Source of the DNA: Pseudisothecium myosuroides
Taxonomy: Eukaryota > Streptophyta > Bryopsida > Hypnales > Lembophyllaceae
Assembly (NCBI GenBank): GCA_951799445.1
Contig: OX637291.1
Coordinates: 4,032,501 to 4,096,500, forward strand
Reading direction: 5' to 3'
DNA: 64,000 nucleotides
Shown here: one piece after another, positions 22,888 to 35,195 of the stretch
How the letters are laid out: every line of letters starts with the position of its first letter
How positions within the stretch are numbered: position 1 is the first letter of the stretch
The notes under the pieces: model-generated
Databases searched by the model: none
What the model was told of the DNA's origin: nothing
What the model saw: the letters and a program-made list of their open reading frames with translations, nothing else
Position numbers and translations under genes: made by a program

Positions 22888-24347
22888 ACAAAATAGTGAA
22901 ATTAGGTTGCCCCTCACTAATTTCTTGACATTTGACACTATATAAATATTTACTATTACTATACAAGAATACACCACTTTTGAAATAGGTATTGGTCTAA
23001 TTCGGACTCATAAACTTCCATTTGTATAGTCAGGCACCATTCAAAATGGTGTTTTTGCATTTGCAGGGAAGGAAATTTCACATCTGCCAACTTTGACACC
23101 CTCCTGAGGGCAATTTTTTTTTTACCATAAAATTTTTGGCATGAGGTCATCTCTATTTTGATAATATGTGTGCCAAATTTGAAGGTCAAAAGATTTATAT
23201 AAAAAAATATATTTGAAACCTACCCACTTGTGTAGTTGTGAGAAACAATTTCACTACTACCAACTTTGACACTCTCCCAAGGGATGGAATTTATTTTGTT
23301 TGCCTGTAAATTTTTATTATGGAATCATTTCTATGTTAATAACATGTATGCCAAATTTCAAGTTCAAAAGATTTACCAAAAAAAAGATATGCTAATTCTA
23401 CCAACATGTGTAGTTGTGAAAATGATTTTTTCAGCCTTTGGGGATAGTGTCATTTAATGGGTAAATTTTTACATGGATGTAAAAAATCATTCTGACAACT
23501 ACACATGTTGGTAGAATTAGCATATCTTTTTTTTGGTATATCTTTTGACCTTGAAATTTGTTACACTTGATATCAATATAGATATGATCTCATGCCAAAA
23601 ATTTCATGGTAAAATGTTTTTTTTTCAGCCCTTGGGAAAGTGTCAAAGTTGGCAGTAGTGAAATTTTTCTCATAGTTATACACACTGGCAAATTTTGAAT
23701 ATCTTTTTTGTGTGAATCTTTTGACCTTGAAATTGGCATACATGTTATTAACATAGAGATGATTCCATAATAAAAATTTAATGGTAAATAAACAAATTTC
23801 AACCCTTGGGAGAGTGTCAAAGTTGGTAGTAGTGAAATTGTTTCTCACAACTATACATGTGGGTAGATTTCAAATATCCTTTTTTATGTAAATCTTTTGA
23901 CCTTGAAATTTGACATACATATTATCAAAATAGAGAAGAACTCATGCCAAAAATTTCATGGTAAAAAAAATTCAGCCCTTGGGAGGGTGTCAAAGTTGGC
24001 AACAGTGAAAATTTTCTCACCGCTACACATGTTGGTAGACTTTGAATATCTTTTTTTTTGGTGAATCATTTGACCTTGAAATTAGATATACATATTATTG
24101 ACATAAAGATGTTCCTATGACAAAAATTTCATAGTAAAAAAACAATTTTCCAACCCTTGGGAGGCTGTCAAAGTTGGCAGATGTGAAATTTCCTTCTCTG
24201 CAAATGCCAAAACGCCAATTTGAATGATACCCCACTATACAAATGGAAGTATCCACAGAAATATTTGTTGACTTTGATGACTTGTAGAGTAACTTTCTTA
24301 AAGTAAGGCAATCTAATTATTAAGGCAACCTAATTTCACTATTTTGT
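22888..24347. mobile_element. TIR element made of inverted satellite-like units
   Basis: Perfect 24-bp terminal inverted repeats: 22888-22911 (acaaaatagtgaaattaggt...) and 24324-24347. Inside, a unit of about 176 bases (tttgaccttgaaatt, catgccaaaaatttcatggt, gggagngtgtcaaagttgg) occurs about four times forward (23500-24190). It occurs about twice in reverse (22990-23450), with the turn near 23460-23490. No coding capacity and no clear target duplication. A deletion derivative lies at 48262-48535. Confidence 0.75.
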
Positions 24348-24490
24348 AAAGAACCAAGGCATATTTTCGGCAAACACTGTCAAAAATTAGATGGTAAAAA
24401 AATGAAAAAAAATTCAACCCTATAAATTTGTACGATTGCCATTGTCTCTGAAAAACCCTTCAAAAACTTTGAACGCAATCACTAGAGGGT

Positions 24491-24729
24491 TGCTGTTATG
24501 TGAGCATAGGAGTATGAGCCCATGAGCCTAGAATACTACACACCTATGTTATAGGTGTATATACTTTAAAAATCGTCTATGATTATAGGGTATATATGTT
24601 ACAAATACCCATATTATAGGTGTTTATGATACATATACCTCCTATGGTGTGTGGTATCTATATTATAGGTACCTATATTGTAAATTCAATGCTCACAAGC
24701 TTGCATTCTTAGGCTCACATACTAGCACC
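24491..24729. mobile_element. Possible short MITE
   Basis: Imperfect inverted ends of about 37 bases (tgct-tatgtgagc at 24491 and gctcacatac-agca ending 24729) enclose an A/T-rich core of tataggtgtat-type words that is itself partly palindromic. No target duplication is evident. Confidence 0.4.
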
Positions 24730-25025
24730 GTTGGCAATCACTGCATGGATTGAGAGATTATAGTGTTTGAAACTAGAAGAAAATATTTTTTTCCAACTTT
24801 GAACAACAAGATCAATACACTTTTAACTCCTCCTAGAGTGGGATTATTGAACTATGTATGGTTTAATTTTTTTAACTTGTATTATGTTGATTACATACCT
24901 ACCAAATTTTAGAAGTAGACAAGGAATTTTGTACATACAACTTGAAGTTGCCCAAGCTTGTTAAAAATTTAGGACAACATAACCTTTGAACTGGGCAACC
25001 AATTGGAAAAAAAATCATATTCTCA

Positions 25026-25954
25026 TTAACCCCTAAAGGCCCAAGGCATTTTCTGGCTCCGAAACCACTGAAAACTATCATTTCTGCTGCAATCACTTCC
25101 TAAACCAAAAAAAACTTTTTTTTAGAATCTAACCGTAGGATCTTGTACTTCACTTGTCTTAGATCATGTGGTAAAAATTTCATGAAGTTTGACCGTACGG
25201 ATTGGAAGATATTAGCGATTGAAGTTGAAAAAAGAAGTTTTTTTGAACTCTGGATTGCAATTTCAGATGACTTTGACGGCCATTTGTGGATTTTTTTTGC
25301 ACTACACACCATAAAGTTAAAATTTTTTATGTTGAACAATCGAGTTGAGAGTCAGGGGAAAAAATTTCAGAATGTCAAAACTTGATTTTCACATATAAAA
25401 AAATTGTTAAGTAGAAGTAGATCCAAAATTGAACAAAACACTAAGTCTTCAATAGCTCTTAGATGGAAATAAAAAACCATAATCCCAACGGTGGGATTGT
25501 TTTTGCAAACAAACTTAACCTTTTGAAAAAAAAAATTTGAAAAATTTCCAAAATTGCATTCAAAAATGAATTTTATAAGTTGTTTTTTGAAGTAGACGCT
25601 TAGATTGCCCGAAAAACAAGATTGTCCATAACTTTCTCATTCTGAGTCCAAATAGAATGAATCAAAGCTTCAAATATAGACAAAAACATGATCTTTGAGA
25701 AAAAAAATCAAAAAAAAAAAAATTCAATTTTTTAAAGTTTTTTTTTTCTGCCCGGCGAACTGCTTTTTTGACTTCGGGTGGCATAACTTTTTTTCCCGGG
25801 CACCGATTGAAAAAAAAATTATATTTTTGGAAAGCTAATGTGATTTTCTATCTTCAAAAAAAGTTTCAAAAAATTAGGTCGAAATTTCAGGTCGCACGAG
25901 TGTGCCCAAAATCCCAAATGTCCCCCGAGGGGACTTTGGGCCTTTAGGGATTAA
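25026..25954. mobile_element. TTAA-flanked non-autonomous element, family C
   Basis: TTAA 25026-25029 is followed by CCCCTAAAGGCCCAAGGC. The right end gggcctttaggga is followed by TTAA 25951-25954. Relatives lie at 33544-36849 (degenerate), 34296-35176, 41979-42920 and 52371-53306. The core words gtaggatcttgtactt, cataactttctcat and gggcaccgatt are shared. No gene. Confidence 0.8.
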
Positions 25955-26834
25955 GAGAGTAAATGTTTGCACGTTGAGTCAAAGTTTTGTGAACATCCGA
26001 CCAAAATTGACTTTGTAGAGTCCTACTTAGGAATTCTTGCGCACGTTGAACGCATACTTGATTCTTTAGAAGTTAAGAAAAAATATTTAATAAGTACCAA
26101 ATAACTTCTGAATAAAAAAATGGACTGCCGATTCAACCCTTCCAATTTTAAATAATTTTTTTGGCAAAAATGCGCCTAAGGTGACCTCGAGCTACAGTTT
26201 ATGGCAGTACTGTCCAAGTTGCCGGCTCGCACAACGTGGCCACTTACTGTATATTGTAATACGGTCTTAAAAGAATTCAATGGATTGGGTACTCCTCACC
26301 ATCAGCTTGGTCATGAGCTTGCCCCCGAGCTTGCCCCCCTCGCAAGTTATATCACTGTGGAGGAGCTTGATTGCATCAGAATGCGAGGTTCGCTCTTGAT
26401 ACCTCAAAGCACAGAGATCAGATTGTCATTGTCACTACTACAAAAGGAATTGGCCGGTTGAATCGGGCATGACGAGTCCTCGTCGCCTTCGGGAACGTCA
26501 GTAATTGGATTTGCGCTTTCGGAGGTGCACGGATCGAGGGAATCCTGCCATTCGGGATGGGTTGGGAACGTTGTGAGTGTACATGCCGCTCACACTTACG
26601 TTAGGCGGTCTTGCAGTTTTTTTTTGTAGGACTGCGAACTCACGTGCATGTGTTCTGGCTTGTATGTTTCTGTACGGGAATATCAGAAGTTTCCAGATTC
26701 TAGCAATTGTTCTCGGAAGGGGGGATCAGGTCATTTACTGTTAATGAATCAGTGACACAAAGTTTTCTATTGGTCAGACCCTGGGGGTGTTGTGAGAGCA
26801 ACATTGAGATCATTCAGTGCAATTGCAAATAGTG
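25955..26834. other. Upstream region of the lectin receptor kinase
   Basis: No coding sequence is seen. A CACTA-like start CACTACTACAAAAGG occurs at 26433; no partner end with matching target duplication is found, although tttttttttgtagga at 26613-26627 is a weak candidate. 26195-26440 shares fragments with 22165-22360. Promoter elements cannot be assigned. Confidence 0.4.
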
Positions 26835-29322
26835 ATGGATTCAATGTTGTCCACAACGGCTATTCTACGTCTTATCGTCCTGTTTACAGTACTGTTCCAT
26901 AACCCAATTACAACTGCAGACACGCTAATCACCTTCCCCAACTTCTCGCCTCATGACGATTTCTATACACTTGGAGATGTTGCGTACGATCCCGACCATC
27001 GTTCCTACATCATGAACGCAGGTGCCAGGACGCTTGCTTCCAGAGGGTCTTGTGGAGCACTGGTGTACGGGAAAAAGGTCCGCATTCAGAATGTAGCAAC
27101 TGGGAGGGTGGCTTCCTTCAGCTCCTCTTTCACCTTCACCTTCACCAGTCATGGCGTGCCTTGGGACAACATGAACAACTCCTTGGATGGGAGCGGAATG
27201 AACTTTGTCATCACCCAGTACAGACCCATGGCTAGGTTTCAGGAGATTTTCTCCCATTTGTCACAGTTTGGTGCATGCAAGGTATCTCGAATTGAAAACA
27301 TTCGAGCGACTCCTCCAACCTGTGCAGTCGAAATTGACACAGATTACAATCCAAATCGGGACAAGGAGCCCAGCAATAACCTCATCAGGGTTGTCAGAAA
27401 CCTTGATTTTGAATATGATGTCAAAGCATACACTCACAACCTTTGTGGTAATGACACGCATTGCTCGTATTTCTCCAATGGGAGAGTTTTCACTGCTTGG
27501 GTTGATTTCAGTAGCTCATCCCAGACTCTGGAATTCAGAATGGTCAATGGATCAAATCCCAAGCCCGTCCAGCCGCTGTTGCTCATTTCCAATTACAAAT
27601 TTCCGACATGGGTTGGAGATGAGGTAGTGCTCTTGTTCTCGGGTGGCTCAGATGTCAACCATTTGGAAGAGCATGAACTCTTGTCCTGGAGCTTCTTCAG
27701 CACCGGGGTATCAGAGTCAAAGCTCCAACTGATGCTTCAATATTTGAAGTCGAAAACGTGGATTAGTGTCACTTCAGGAGTTCTGTTTGGAACGTTTGCT
27801 GCCTTGGTGATTTTCTGGTCCGTCTTTACATTTGCGTCGCCATCCACCAGTTACACTACTTTGGGTTACTCCACAGGACCACGTGTCTTCTCGTATAATG
27901 AGCTGTGCAAGGCAACCGACAACTTTGATGAAAGAACTTTGCTCGGACGAGGCGGATCGGGAGTTGTTTACAAAGGCTCTTTGGAAGGTGAGACTGAGGA
28001 GTGTTTTCCAGTGAGATTTTTTAGTGAATTCTGGACATCAATCGTGATGTATGGTGGGATGGCCACTAAATAGTCAATCAGGCGTGAACTCCAGGACTCA
28101 TGCTCCTGTGTTGTTTGACACTGTTGTGAAACTTGCATGTAGTAATAGTTCTAAACAACAACAAAAGCTCCTTCCAAATAGGATATGTAGGTTTGACTTC
28201 ATGAATCGCATTCATAAACTTAGATAGCCATGTTACCTCTTTGAATATAATCTTCGTAAGGTGTTTTTGTTCAATCATAGAAAAATTCAATTCAATTTAA
28301 TGTTGTTGAAATCCACGTTTGATTCAGGTGGTGGTATTTTGGTTGCTGTGAAACAAATCAACATGATAGAATCCGCACAAGCTGAATCCCTTTTTCATGC
28401 TGAAGTGGTAAGTCTAGGCCAAATTCGACATCGAAATGTGGTGAAGTTGCAAGGATGGTGTAAAGAGAAAGGCAAATTGTTATTGGTGTATGAATACTTG
28501 TCCAATGGAACTCTCTATAACTGGCTTTACAAAAATGGTAGCCAACGAGTTCTATCATTGAAAATGCGGCATTCCATTCTTGAAGGGGTGGGTGCAGCCC
28601 TAAAGTACTTGCATGAAGATTGCTTGAGTTGTATTTTGCACCGGGACATCAAGTCTAGTAATGTATTGTTGGATGCGGATTTCAATGCCTATGTTGGAGA
28701 CTTTGGACTTGCTCGTTTGATGGACCACCACAAATTGGAGAAGACTACTTTGGCAGCAGGCACATTTGGCTACATAGCTCCTGAGTTGCCATACACGGGC
28801 AAAGCCACAAAAGAATCGGATGTGTACAATTTTGGCATCTTGGTGTTGGAAGTGGTGTGTGGAAGGTGCCCTTTGGATTTGCAAACCGTGGAACCTGAGG
28901 ATCTTGTGTTGTTGCTTGTAGTTTGGCGTGCTTATGAAGGTGGTACACTCTTGAGTATGGCAGATCAAAGAATGCTTAGAACATCTCAACCACCAAGTGA
29001 GTTTGAACATTTGAACTGTAACACCACTTTAGAATCCATAGTTGCAAATGAAGACTTGGAAATTGAAACGGCAATAATTTTGAGTTTGCTTCAATTGGGA
29101 CTCTTTTGTTGCCTTCCCAATCCCAAGACTCGACCCTCTATGGGAGAAGTAAATAGACTATTGCAACAGATTCAAGACATAGGAAATGAATCTTCTATCA
29201 CAACGGTACTAATACCGTCATTGCCATCCACCAAGCCCCTTGGACTCTATCATTCATTGGAATTCTCACAGAGCTCTGATGTGAACACTTTAGTTGCACC
29301 TTCTCCTACTTCATTGGTGTAA
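26835..29322 (+). CDS. L-type lectin receptor-like kinase
   Basis: Two exons, 26835-27987 and 28328-29322, joined through a GT-AG intron of 340 bases that splits a glycine codon at the start of the kinase; 715 aa. Order: signal peptide (1-28, ...ITTA|DTL); legume-lectin domain (about 29-285, with E166-x-D168 in the metal/sugar-binding strand VEIDTDYNP); transmembrane helix (about 309-334); juxtamembrane PRVFSYNELCKATDNF; then a Ser/Thr kinase with glycine loop G371-x-G-x2-G376, K393, catalytic loop HRDIKSSN (H489-N496), DFG 509-511 and APE 535-537. All key catalytic residues are present. Such proteins sit in the plasma membrane and signal in defence or development; the ligand is unknown. The start is the first ATG that gives a signal peptide. 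Intact as far as can be seen, despite dense repeats on both sides. Confidence 0.92.
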
Positions 29323-29640
29323 GCTTCCTTTGAATGATCTTACTACATGAAGGCCATGGTAATGGTGATTGGCACCAATTAGTTTTCTTACTATAAGGGC
29401 ATAATTGTCCACTAGTTTAAACTAGCTAGATCTTAGCTTGATCCTGAATTCGTCCAATTTACAATTCAATGTGACGTTCCATTTGCATACATTGGCTTTC
29501 TTCAATATGGTATATTGTAGCTTGTATAGTTTTCAATCTATGTACACAAACTTTAAAATCATTTTCTTTATGCTCCATGTTACCTATGTATATGATTACA
29601 ACAAAAAATCTGAAGATGAAATCACACGTCTCCTATGAGT
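29323..29640. other. 3' flank of the receptor kinase
   Basis: Probable 3' untranslated region and spacer, AT-rich, without any other gene. It ends abruptly where the segmental duplication begins. Confidence 0.5.
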
Positions 29641-30082
29641 AGACGCAAAGTGCCCAGTTTGTGGGTCGGTTTTCAAAGCAACCACAGTGATATTTTATGA
29701 GTGTGAGTAGATGTTCGAGGGCCATAAAGCAGGTGTCCATTCCATCGACATGATGAGCAAGTGGCATGTGAGCAGCAATGACAAAGAAGGCCGGAGGTTG
29801 GACGATGTGAATGGTCAAAACGTGGCAGACTGGAGCAATCTCATCATCACAGTCAATCCATTGCCAAGCCACGATACCAGCAGAGGATCGGATAAACTCA
29901 AGCACAAGACAAAGGAATGTGCCATCTGTTTCGGAACACTAACAAATAACAATGCATTCACCGATTCCCGATGTGGACATGGCCTGCGGGCACAGAGCGC
30001 ACTCTCAATGCAGGACAACATTTCAAAGTTATGGCTACACCAATTGCCCGACGTGCCGACGTCCCATAACAGCTTCAATTTA
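29641..30082 (+). pseudogene. Truncated copy of the UBL/RING gene
   Basis: It corresponds to codons 258-399 of the gene at 2353-3669 and lacks both ubiquitin-like repeats. A TAG at 29708-29710 replaces the codon for W278. A 7-base insertion (aaataac, around 29944-29950) shifts the frame just before the second half of the RING, so C368-C391 are no longer encoded. No promoter or start is evident. It is not expected to make a RING protein. Confidence 0.85.
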
Positions 30083-31375
30083 GGAAGATCTTGTGGGTGC
30101 ATTTGCTTCTCTAAGTCTGCGCTCCGTGGCGCCAGAATCGGTCTGTGTACATATCACTCTTTGGGTTTGGGTTTTAGGGTTTTAGGGTTTAGGGCAGAGG
30201 CAAGCGGAGACGACTTCACTGCTTATTTGTTGGCGAGATTTTTGTTGGCATTCTCGACAAGTACTGGCATTTCATTTTGTTTTTGATCAGACAAATTGGT
30301 TGAATTTCTTTTGCCTTGATGTGTGTATTTCTTACTTCCTCACCAAATGGATATATATATATATACTGTAGGTCTTCAATGTCAATGGTTTCTAAATTGG
30401 ACACTGGATTTCCTTAAATGGGGTTCTCAGGATCATGAAATGAACTCCTCACTAGCACCAACTATATTCGAATTCATTGGTACCCTGAAAATAGTGCATT
30501 AATTTTACACAGATGGACCATATTAGTGGAGTCGCACCTGGTGTTTCAAGCATAACATTTGGCTCCCAGAGTCGTTTGGCTCCCAGAGTCATCTCTTTTC
30601 ACAGCTTCTGCCATTTCGTCTGTAGTCCCAGGTCTCTCGTTCGCTTGTGCAGGTTCTGAGACCTTACAATTTCATCCTAAATTGTACTCACTGGGATTAT
30701 CTGATGGAATTGGTCGACTCTAAGTAACAACCTTAAGTTACCTTACACTGATGCGATTGAGCGAACTTCTAGATTGGTACTATTGGCTATTTAGCGTCAT
30801 GCGGTCAGTGCAGCAGGACCCAACTCTAATTTGTGTGAGCATATGAAAATCAGTGTTGTACTCGCATCATCTTTTATGACACCAAAATGGTTCAAGCACT
30901 TCATTTCTTCACAAAACGAAAGACTACTGAGATATTACTCTTAGATAGGTTGTTACATTTCATCCTATGTGGTTGGAGTAATGTAGCTCCTTGATTTCTC
31001 AATAGCGGACTCAAGATACTAAGGCCAGTATTGGCATGGTATAACTCTGGTTCAAGTTCGAAGTATTGAATGGCAACATAGTATTGCAACATGAGTATTG
31101 ATTGAGGTAATTGAAAGTTTCATACCAATTAATTGGATCTGGTATTTCAATATCCAAAATACTTCCAGTCTCGTTTTGATATACCGCTTCAACCCAGGTA
31201 ACTTACCTATATGATTGTATCCAAGCTCGTCCAATTGCAAATTGGTTTCTCATCACGGATCTACTCATAGAAAGTAGCTATCGTCCTTGCTCAAGTTTAC
31301 AATATTGGCAGAAATTCACAATAATATCACTTTTTCAGATGGGCGTATGGAAATTTAAATCGATACTGATTCTCG
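29641..31375 (+). repeat. Segmental duplication, copy 2
   Basis: Matches 3241-4820 and 5802-5910 with scattered substitutions and small indels. The left edge is inside the RING exon. The right edge (31375) falls where copy 1 and copy 2 each continue into a different TTAA-linked sequence. Copy 2 lacks the ~980 bases around the family-A element. Contains an (AT)n tract at 30351-30364. Confidence 0.85.
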
Positions 31376-31377
31376 TT

Positions 31378-31590
31378 TTAACCTTAAAGCGCTTTGACGT
31401 CCATATTCTGGACAATGAACAGAGGGCTTCAAGGCACTCTATAGTCCAACCAACTTTCATTTATCCAATGTAATACATGAATCTAGAAAAGACAACCATC
31501 CTTAACAACCATATTCATGAAATTCCGGTAAATGATATTTTTGTACAAAGATATTGGCAAAAATGTGCAAAAGTTCAAAAAGGATTGAGG
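31378..31590 (+). mobile_element. Possible left end of a PiggyBac-type element
   Basis: TTAA 31378-31381 is followed by CCTTAAAGCGCTTTGACGTC, then catattctggac. This parallels the left end of the element at 8731 (CCCCTTAGCGGTTCAACGTC, catatattggac). It starts exactly where the segmental duplication diverges from copy 1. No right end or transposase is seen nearby, so this is a truncated relic. Confidence 0.45.
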
Positions 31591-32298
31591 CGTTTACGTA
31601 ATAAACGTACAAAATGACTCATTAACAAGTGTACTGAAATCCTCTTGCTTTCTTGTTTTTTGTTTGCAACTATAAAATAACTAATGAATGACTATAATAG
31701 TCATATACACAACTACTGCGTAACCAACATATAAGTGACTAACAATGGTTGTCATATCATTACAAATGACTATCATATGATTACCATATGACTACCAACA
31801 TATAAATGACTAAACAATGACTACCGCATGATTGCCAACATATGAATGACTAAACAATGATTGTTGGTAGATCCGGGGCGTGTTAGATTACATATGATTT
31901 ATCTAAGATTTGTCTGTGAAACATTCCACGTCAGCAATCATGTTGGTAGTTGCATGCCACATCAGCAAAGCCCCGTCTTCAATTTAGCCCACCTCAGCTA
32001 CCGTGTTGGACAACCCATGTTCCATCAATTGCTGACGCGGCGGACACATTGGAATCCTTTACCACGTGGATAATTGAGTAGACTGATCCCAAAATTGCCC
32101 TTTCCACTTCATATAACATATAGATTTTCTCATCCTTTGTACATTCAAAGAAAATGGATGGCAATAGTACAAATGCAATCATTGATAAAAATAACTTGTC
32201 TACAATGACTCCAAACTAGACTTGTAAGTCATATGTGTCTGGAATGAGTGCTGTGAAGTCATTTTTGCAAGTCATTATGTGCTCATTTTCTTGTAGTG
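31591..32298. mobile_element. Left-truncated CACTA-type element
   Basis: The right terminus attttcttgtagtg ends at 32298 (inverted CACTACAAGAAAAT). Its subterminal region (gatggcaatagtacaa, acaatgactcca) resembles the right end of the element at 13384-16031. 31650-31860 carries many aatgact/atgactac words, as in that element. The left terminus and target duplication are not found. Confidence 0.6.
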
Positions 32299-33543
32299 AA
32301 CCGTGTAAGAATGACAAAATAACACAAGCAAAAATTCAAAATGACCTTGCATTGTTTTTTAAAATCAAGAAAACCGTTGAGAATGAGTTAGAGAAGGTGC
32401 TGAACGTAGTTGTTCTTCACCTCAATCCTTTCATGTACCTAGAGAACACCGGAAACGTCCTTCCACACCTTACGACAATAGAGTTGGGCTTCACAAACAC
32501 TTACTCAAGGCCTATTCTATTGTCCCACTCATGAAATCTTTGATCAACTGCTAACATCTTCTAGATTGCATCTACAAAGTCCTCTGCAACCATTTCCTTC
32601 CTCTTAAGGTGGATCCCAGCATGGAAAGCATCCCCTCTGCCTCTTGCCTGGAAGCAATGGGAATTTGGATTATCAGTACTATTCCGATTGTAAGTGACAT
32701 TAGACTCAATGGCAAGGGATACTTGAAAAGTGCTCAGTTGCAGTTGCCCAGTATAAAGTTGTACGATTACAATGAGTTGGCATTCCCAAACCTGGTACTT
32801 CATGAGCAAAAAATTTCAGGGGGCTTGTCAGGGGATTTCCTCTAAGTATTTGGCCTCTTTATGCATCGATGTGGCGGACGTGCAACTTTTGGCCGAGCAA
32901 AGAGTGATCAACAATCATTTAGGAAATGAGATTCTTGTAGGATGTAGAATCAAAGATTGAAGGGGTTGTTTGCGCCATTTTCTTCAAGTACAAGGAAGAA
33001 TGCTTTGGTCGGACATTTGCATTCATCAACATCAAAATACATTATTCAAGCAATGGCGGTAGGAGTATTGGGAGTTATTATATGCAAGACCATGGAGGCT
33101 AATAAGTGTGTTGGCGGGGATCTTATTGTTGTTTCTTAGTACTGTACAAACATGGCTTACCGTGTTTCCGCCCAAGGGTACTAAGCTTAAGGGTTGAGCT
33201 CACTGACAACCTTGAATTTTATAATTTCCAGGGATGAAACTACACACTTTTCTTTTGTCATATTTCTTTTATAGTCATACTTCAAATTTTTTAGTACATA
33301 GGACTTGGGTCCAAGTCCAACCATAGTTGTCACATTAAAGACAAGTTAGACTCATTAGATGTCCCAGATTGGCGGACATGTTGGACAGTTTGGATGGACC
33401 GTATGGACAATGTGACTACCTTAAAATAATCACATTGGGCAGGTGAGGGTCACTAGATTTCCTGGGTAGTTGGGCAAATCGGACAGTTTGGACGGTTAGT
33501 CCATCCAATATCGATCTAACTATAGGTTCAACAACTTGTGTAT
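32299..33543. other. Stretch with weak coding signal, unassigned
   Basis: On the minus strand, 32561-32809 contains GRGDAFHAG, reminiscent of the pfkB sugar-kinase signature (G-x-GDAF-x-AG), but without the rest of such a protein. It could be an exon remnant or chance. Plus-strand frames 32609-33139 look non-coding. 33270-33540 has repeated ggacagtttgga words. Confidence 0.25.
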
Positions 33544-34295
33544 TTGACCCCCTAAAGTCCCAAGGCCTTTTTTCCAATAAAAAATATTTAAATTTTTTAT
33601 TTCTATTTTAAGGATCAAAAAGCTTTAATAATTGTTTTGCTACAATATATTTAGCCACAAGAATCTTATACTAGACTAGTATACAAATGTGTGGAAAAAA
33701 TTTCAAAAACTTTGATTGTGTAGATTGCAAGATATTTGCATTCAAAGTGAAAAATTAAATAAAAATTTGCACCTTGCTCAATTAGATTTTTTGGCTTTGA
33801 ATATTTGCACTACTGATTTTGATTTTTTAATTCTTTAAGTACAAGTAGGTTCAATATCAAAAGGAAAACTAGACCTTTAATAGCTCTAATATGGAATTGA
33901 AACACAATGATTCCAATGGCAAGATTGTTGTAGCTAGCAAGCAACCTTAACCCTTTTTAACTCCTAAGTGCCCAAGGCCATTTTTTAGCTTCTTGGAATT
34001 TACTCTAAATTGAACAAAAAGACAACATTTAGATGACTTTTATCAATTTTTTAAAATTATAACCTTACAAATTCAAACTAGAAATGTTAGAGATGCCATG
34101 GAAAAAAAATACAACAATATTACTTATGGATTGAAAGATTATAATGTTTGATCATGACGGTGTTAAAACTACGAAAGTGATTTGAAGTCTTTCAATTCTC
34201 TTTTCACATTTCAAACCTAAAAAATTAGTCATCCAAAAAATGTGATATTAAAAGACATAACATAACATACATAACCCCAATCAACTTACTGCTTC

Positions 34296-35176
34296 TTGAT
34301 CCCTAAAGGACCAATCAACTTACTGCTTTTTTTTCACATCTAACGGTAGGATCTTACACCTAACTAGAATGAGAGTGTGTGGAAAAAATGCCAGAATTTT
34401 TGACTGCACAAATTGCAAGATATCTGCGATTAAAGTGAAAAAAACAAGTTTTTCAGCACATTGCGGGACTAGATTTTTTGACTTTGAACATTTTTAACTT
34501 AAAATTTTTGCACTATAAAGTTTTGAGCTTTAAATATTTATAGTGGAGGATTGAGTTGAGATTCTAGGGAAAAAAAAGAAATTCAAAAAAACTTAATTTT
34601 CATTCTTAAAAAAATTGTTAAGTCGAAGTAGGTACAAGATAGAAGGAAAATCTAAAATATTAATATCTCTTAGATGGAATTAAAATACACTAATCCCAAT
34701 GGTGAGATTGTTCTAGCAAGTAAATTAAACCATGCCAAGAAAACAAATTTGAAAAATTTGAAAAATTGCATTCAGAAATGAATCCTACAAGTTATTTTTT
34801 TCAAGAAGATACTCTAACTACCCGAAAAACAAGAATGTCCATAACTTTCTCATAATAAATCCAAATGAAATGAATCAAAGCTTTCCAGATAGACAAAAAT
34901 ATAATCTATGAGAAAAAAAATATTAAAAAAAAAAATTCAAATTTTTTTCCATTTTTTTTGCTGCCCAGGCTGCCCCTCGTCCCCTCGTTTGAGCTTATTT
35001 GGTCATAACTTTTTTTCCTGGGCACCGATTGTGAAAAAAATTATATTTACACGAAGCTTATCAGTTTTTCTATCTCCAAAAAAAGTTTTAAAAAATCACG
35101 ACAAAATTTTAGCCCGTAGGTACCTGCCCAAAAACGCATTTGTCCCCCGAAGGGACAATGGTCCTTTAGGGGTTAA
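34296..35176. mobile_element. Family-C-like TTAA element, third nesting level
   Basis: TTGA-TCCCTAAAGGACC at 34296; right end ggtcctttagggg-TTAA (35173-35176). The core (taggatcttacacctaac, cattgcgggactagattttt) matches 41979-42920 and 52371-53306. No gene. Confidence 0.7.
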
Positions 35177-35195
35177 AATCTACCCTATAATTTCT

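Noticed and set aside
22888..24347. CRISPR-like array
   Set aside because: Repeats are ~176 bp, diverged and in both orientations, without short unique spacers; the genome is eukaryotic.
26433..26632. Small CACTA MITE in the receptor kinase promoter
   Set aside because: A CACTACTACAAAA start is present but no matching inverted end or 3-bp target duplication could be shown; noted only as a possible end.
32561..32809. pfkB sugar kinase on the minus strand
   Set aside because: A single GRGDAFHAG match without the substrate-binding half or a reading frame of sufficient length is not enough.
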